Assembly: GCA_002435875.1 (NCBI GenBank)
Contig: DIVN01000204.1
Location: 1 to 5,603, forward strand
Direction of reading: 5' to 3'
Source of the DNA: Anaerolineales bacterium UBA6131
Lineage (GTDB): Bacteria > Chloroflexota > Anaerolineae > UBA2200
Length of the DNA: 5,603 nt
A program made the translations under genes and the position numbers. The notes beneath the pieces were generated by a model that saw only the letters and a list, made by a program, of their open reading frames with translations, searched no databases and was not told the origin of the DNA. This document shows positions 4,881-5,603 of this stretch, piece by piece (position 1 is the stretch's first letter; every line of letters starts with the position of its first letter).

Positions 4881-5603
4881 ATGCATAGCACTCAGCCATA
4901 TCGTCGAATCCTGCCGCGGGCGGTCATCCTCCTTGCCTGTGTTGGTCTTGCCGCAGCTGCGACTTGCGCGAGTCGGCTGTGGTCCCTGCAGAGTAGCTGG
5001 CGTCGCGGAGTAGAGGTACCTGGCGCTTGTGCAGCATCGACGGCGAGCGTACCCCAACTGGGCACAAACGTGCAGCTCGAGCAGTATGCATCGGATGACA
5101 GTCTGGACAAAGCTCTGAGCACCGTGCGTGAGGCAGGCCTTGTGTGGGTGCGGCAGCACTTCCCGTGGTCGGAGATAGAGCCTGAGCCGGGGGTCTATGA
5201 ATGGTCCGAATGGGACCAGATTGTCGCCGCTGTCGGCCGCCATGGGCTGCGACTGATCGCAACGCTGGATACTTCACCTAGCTGGGCTCGTCGGCCGCAG
5301 GATATGGCCAACAAGTGGTCTCCTCCGCAGTACGTGACCACCTATGCGCTTTTCGTGCGCGCGTTTGTCCAGCGATACGGGAGCGTTGTAGAGTGCTACG
5401 AGGTGTGGGATCAACCCAATCTGTATCCATGCTGGGGCGAGAGTCCAATTGACCCGACGGCCTATGTGCGCCTGTTGCAGGCAGCCGCCTCCGAAATCCG
5501 ACGGCTGGACCCCGATGGCCGCGTCCTCACCGCCGGCTTGGCCCCGACCACCGAGACTGGCGGACGCAACATGAGCGAGGTGCTTTTCCTGCAGCACATG
5601 TAC
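4881..5603 (+). CDS. Glycoside hydrolase-like TIM-barrel protein, N-terminal part, altered NEP motif
   Basis: The frame is open for 241 codons to the window edge. A basic start (YRRILPR) and a hydrophobic stretch at about 14-29 form an uncleaved anchor or signal peptide, so the rest should be outside the cytoplasm. From residue 60 the sequence resembles clan GH-A hydrolases of the GH39/GH5/beta-galactosidase kind: LGTNVQ at 60-65, WVRQHFPWSEIEPEPGVYEW at 89-108, LRLIATLDTSPSWA at 123-136 and FVQRYGSVVECYEVWDQPNL at 162-181. In active GH-A enzymes the WNEP glutamate is the acid/base; here the motif is WDQP, with Gln at 178 (codon CAA, 5412-5414). The protein may therefore be inactive as a hydrolase or act only in binding. 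The nucleophile region lies beyond the edge. ATG 4881 is the first start after an in-frame TGA at 4875, with a weak GGTG before it. The substrate cannot be told. It is transcribed divergently from rplY. Confidence 0.85.
   Translation, partial: MHSTQPYRRILPRAVILLACVGLAAAATCASRLWSLQSSWRRGVEVPGACAASTASVPQLGTNVQLEQYASDDSLDKALSTVREAGLVWVRQHFPWSEIEPEPGVYEWSEWDQIVAAVGRHGLRLIATLDTSPSWARRPQDMANKWSPPQYVTTYALFVRAFVQRYGSVVECYEVWDQPNLYPCWGESPIDPTAYVRLLQAAASEIRRLDPDGRVLTAGLAPTTETGGRNMSEVLFLQHMY

Noticed and set aside
4851..4920. tRNA-like stretch: TATAGCTCAGCTGGGT-like D-arm match near 4858-4875 and a TCGAATCC T-loop-like match at 4904-4911, at about the right distance
   Set aside because: The T-arm stem does not pair (4898-4902 against 4910-4914), no acceptor stem forms, and most of the segment lies inside the hydrolase-like coding region. 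It is probably chance.
4923..4970. Lipoprotein signal (LLAC, Cys20, or AATC, Cys29) in the hydrolase-like protein
   Set aside because: LLAC lies inside the hydrophobic segment with too few residues before it, and AATC has Thr at the -1 position. A simple anchor or signal peptide fits better.
4782..5243. Minus-strand open frame of 153 codons crossing the divergent intergenic region
   Set aside because: It would run antisense through the hydrolase-like gene and across the operon promoter, and it shows no family motif.

Overview
The window looks like a bacterial chromosome of moderately high GC, and its main content is a cell-shape (elongasome) operon. The protein set is rplY, mreB, mreC, mreD and mrdA. 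It comprises a CTC-type ribosomal protein L25 with a long acidic tail, a complete MreBCD set, a class-B penicillin-binding protein 2 and a secreted or anchored TIM-barrel glycoside-hydrolase-like protein. This combination, and the style of the proteins, would fit a Chloroflexota (Anaerolineae-like) bacterium. That assignment is an inference from general impression, not from a search. A rod-shaped or filamentous cell that makes peptidoglycan is a safer conclusion.

Layout from left to right. Positions 1-1448 (minus strand) hold the N-terminal three quarters of PBP2 (mrdA), cut by the window edge before its KTG motif. Positions 1450-1947 (minus) hold mreD, whose most plausible start is a non-canonical ATC. 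Positions 1971-2798 (minus) hold mreC with a TTG start. Positions 2799-2882 form an 84-base gap with two small tandem hairpins. Positions 2883-3941 (minus) hold mreB with a GTG start. Positions 3993-4682 (minus) hold rplY. Positions 4683-4880 are a divergent intergenic region. It carries a near-consensus sigma-70-type promoter reading into rplY, an inverted repeat over its -10 and start site, and a small leader hairpin. Positions 4881-5603 (plus) hold the start of a divergent glycoside-hydrolase-like gene that runs off the right edge.

How the genes work together. The five minus-strand genes are closely spaced (about 1 to 84 bases apart) with no convincing terminator between them, so they are probably one transcript from the promoter at 4757-4785. 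MreB forms membrane-bound filaments, MreC and MreD link them to the periplasmic or external synthesis machinery, and PBP2 cross-links lateral-wall peptidoglycan. Placing L25 first ties a 5S-rRNA-binding ribosomal protein to the wall-elongation genes. The divergent gene has no evident functional tie to the operon.

Most of the window is a conventional morphogenesis cluster. I did not find an undescribed system. The points most worth a second look are the glycoside-hydrolase-like protein that has Asp-Gln-Pro where clan GH-A enzymes have Asn-Glu-Pro, the mreD start, and the dyad over the operon promoter.
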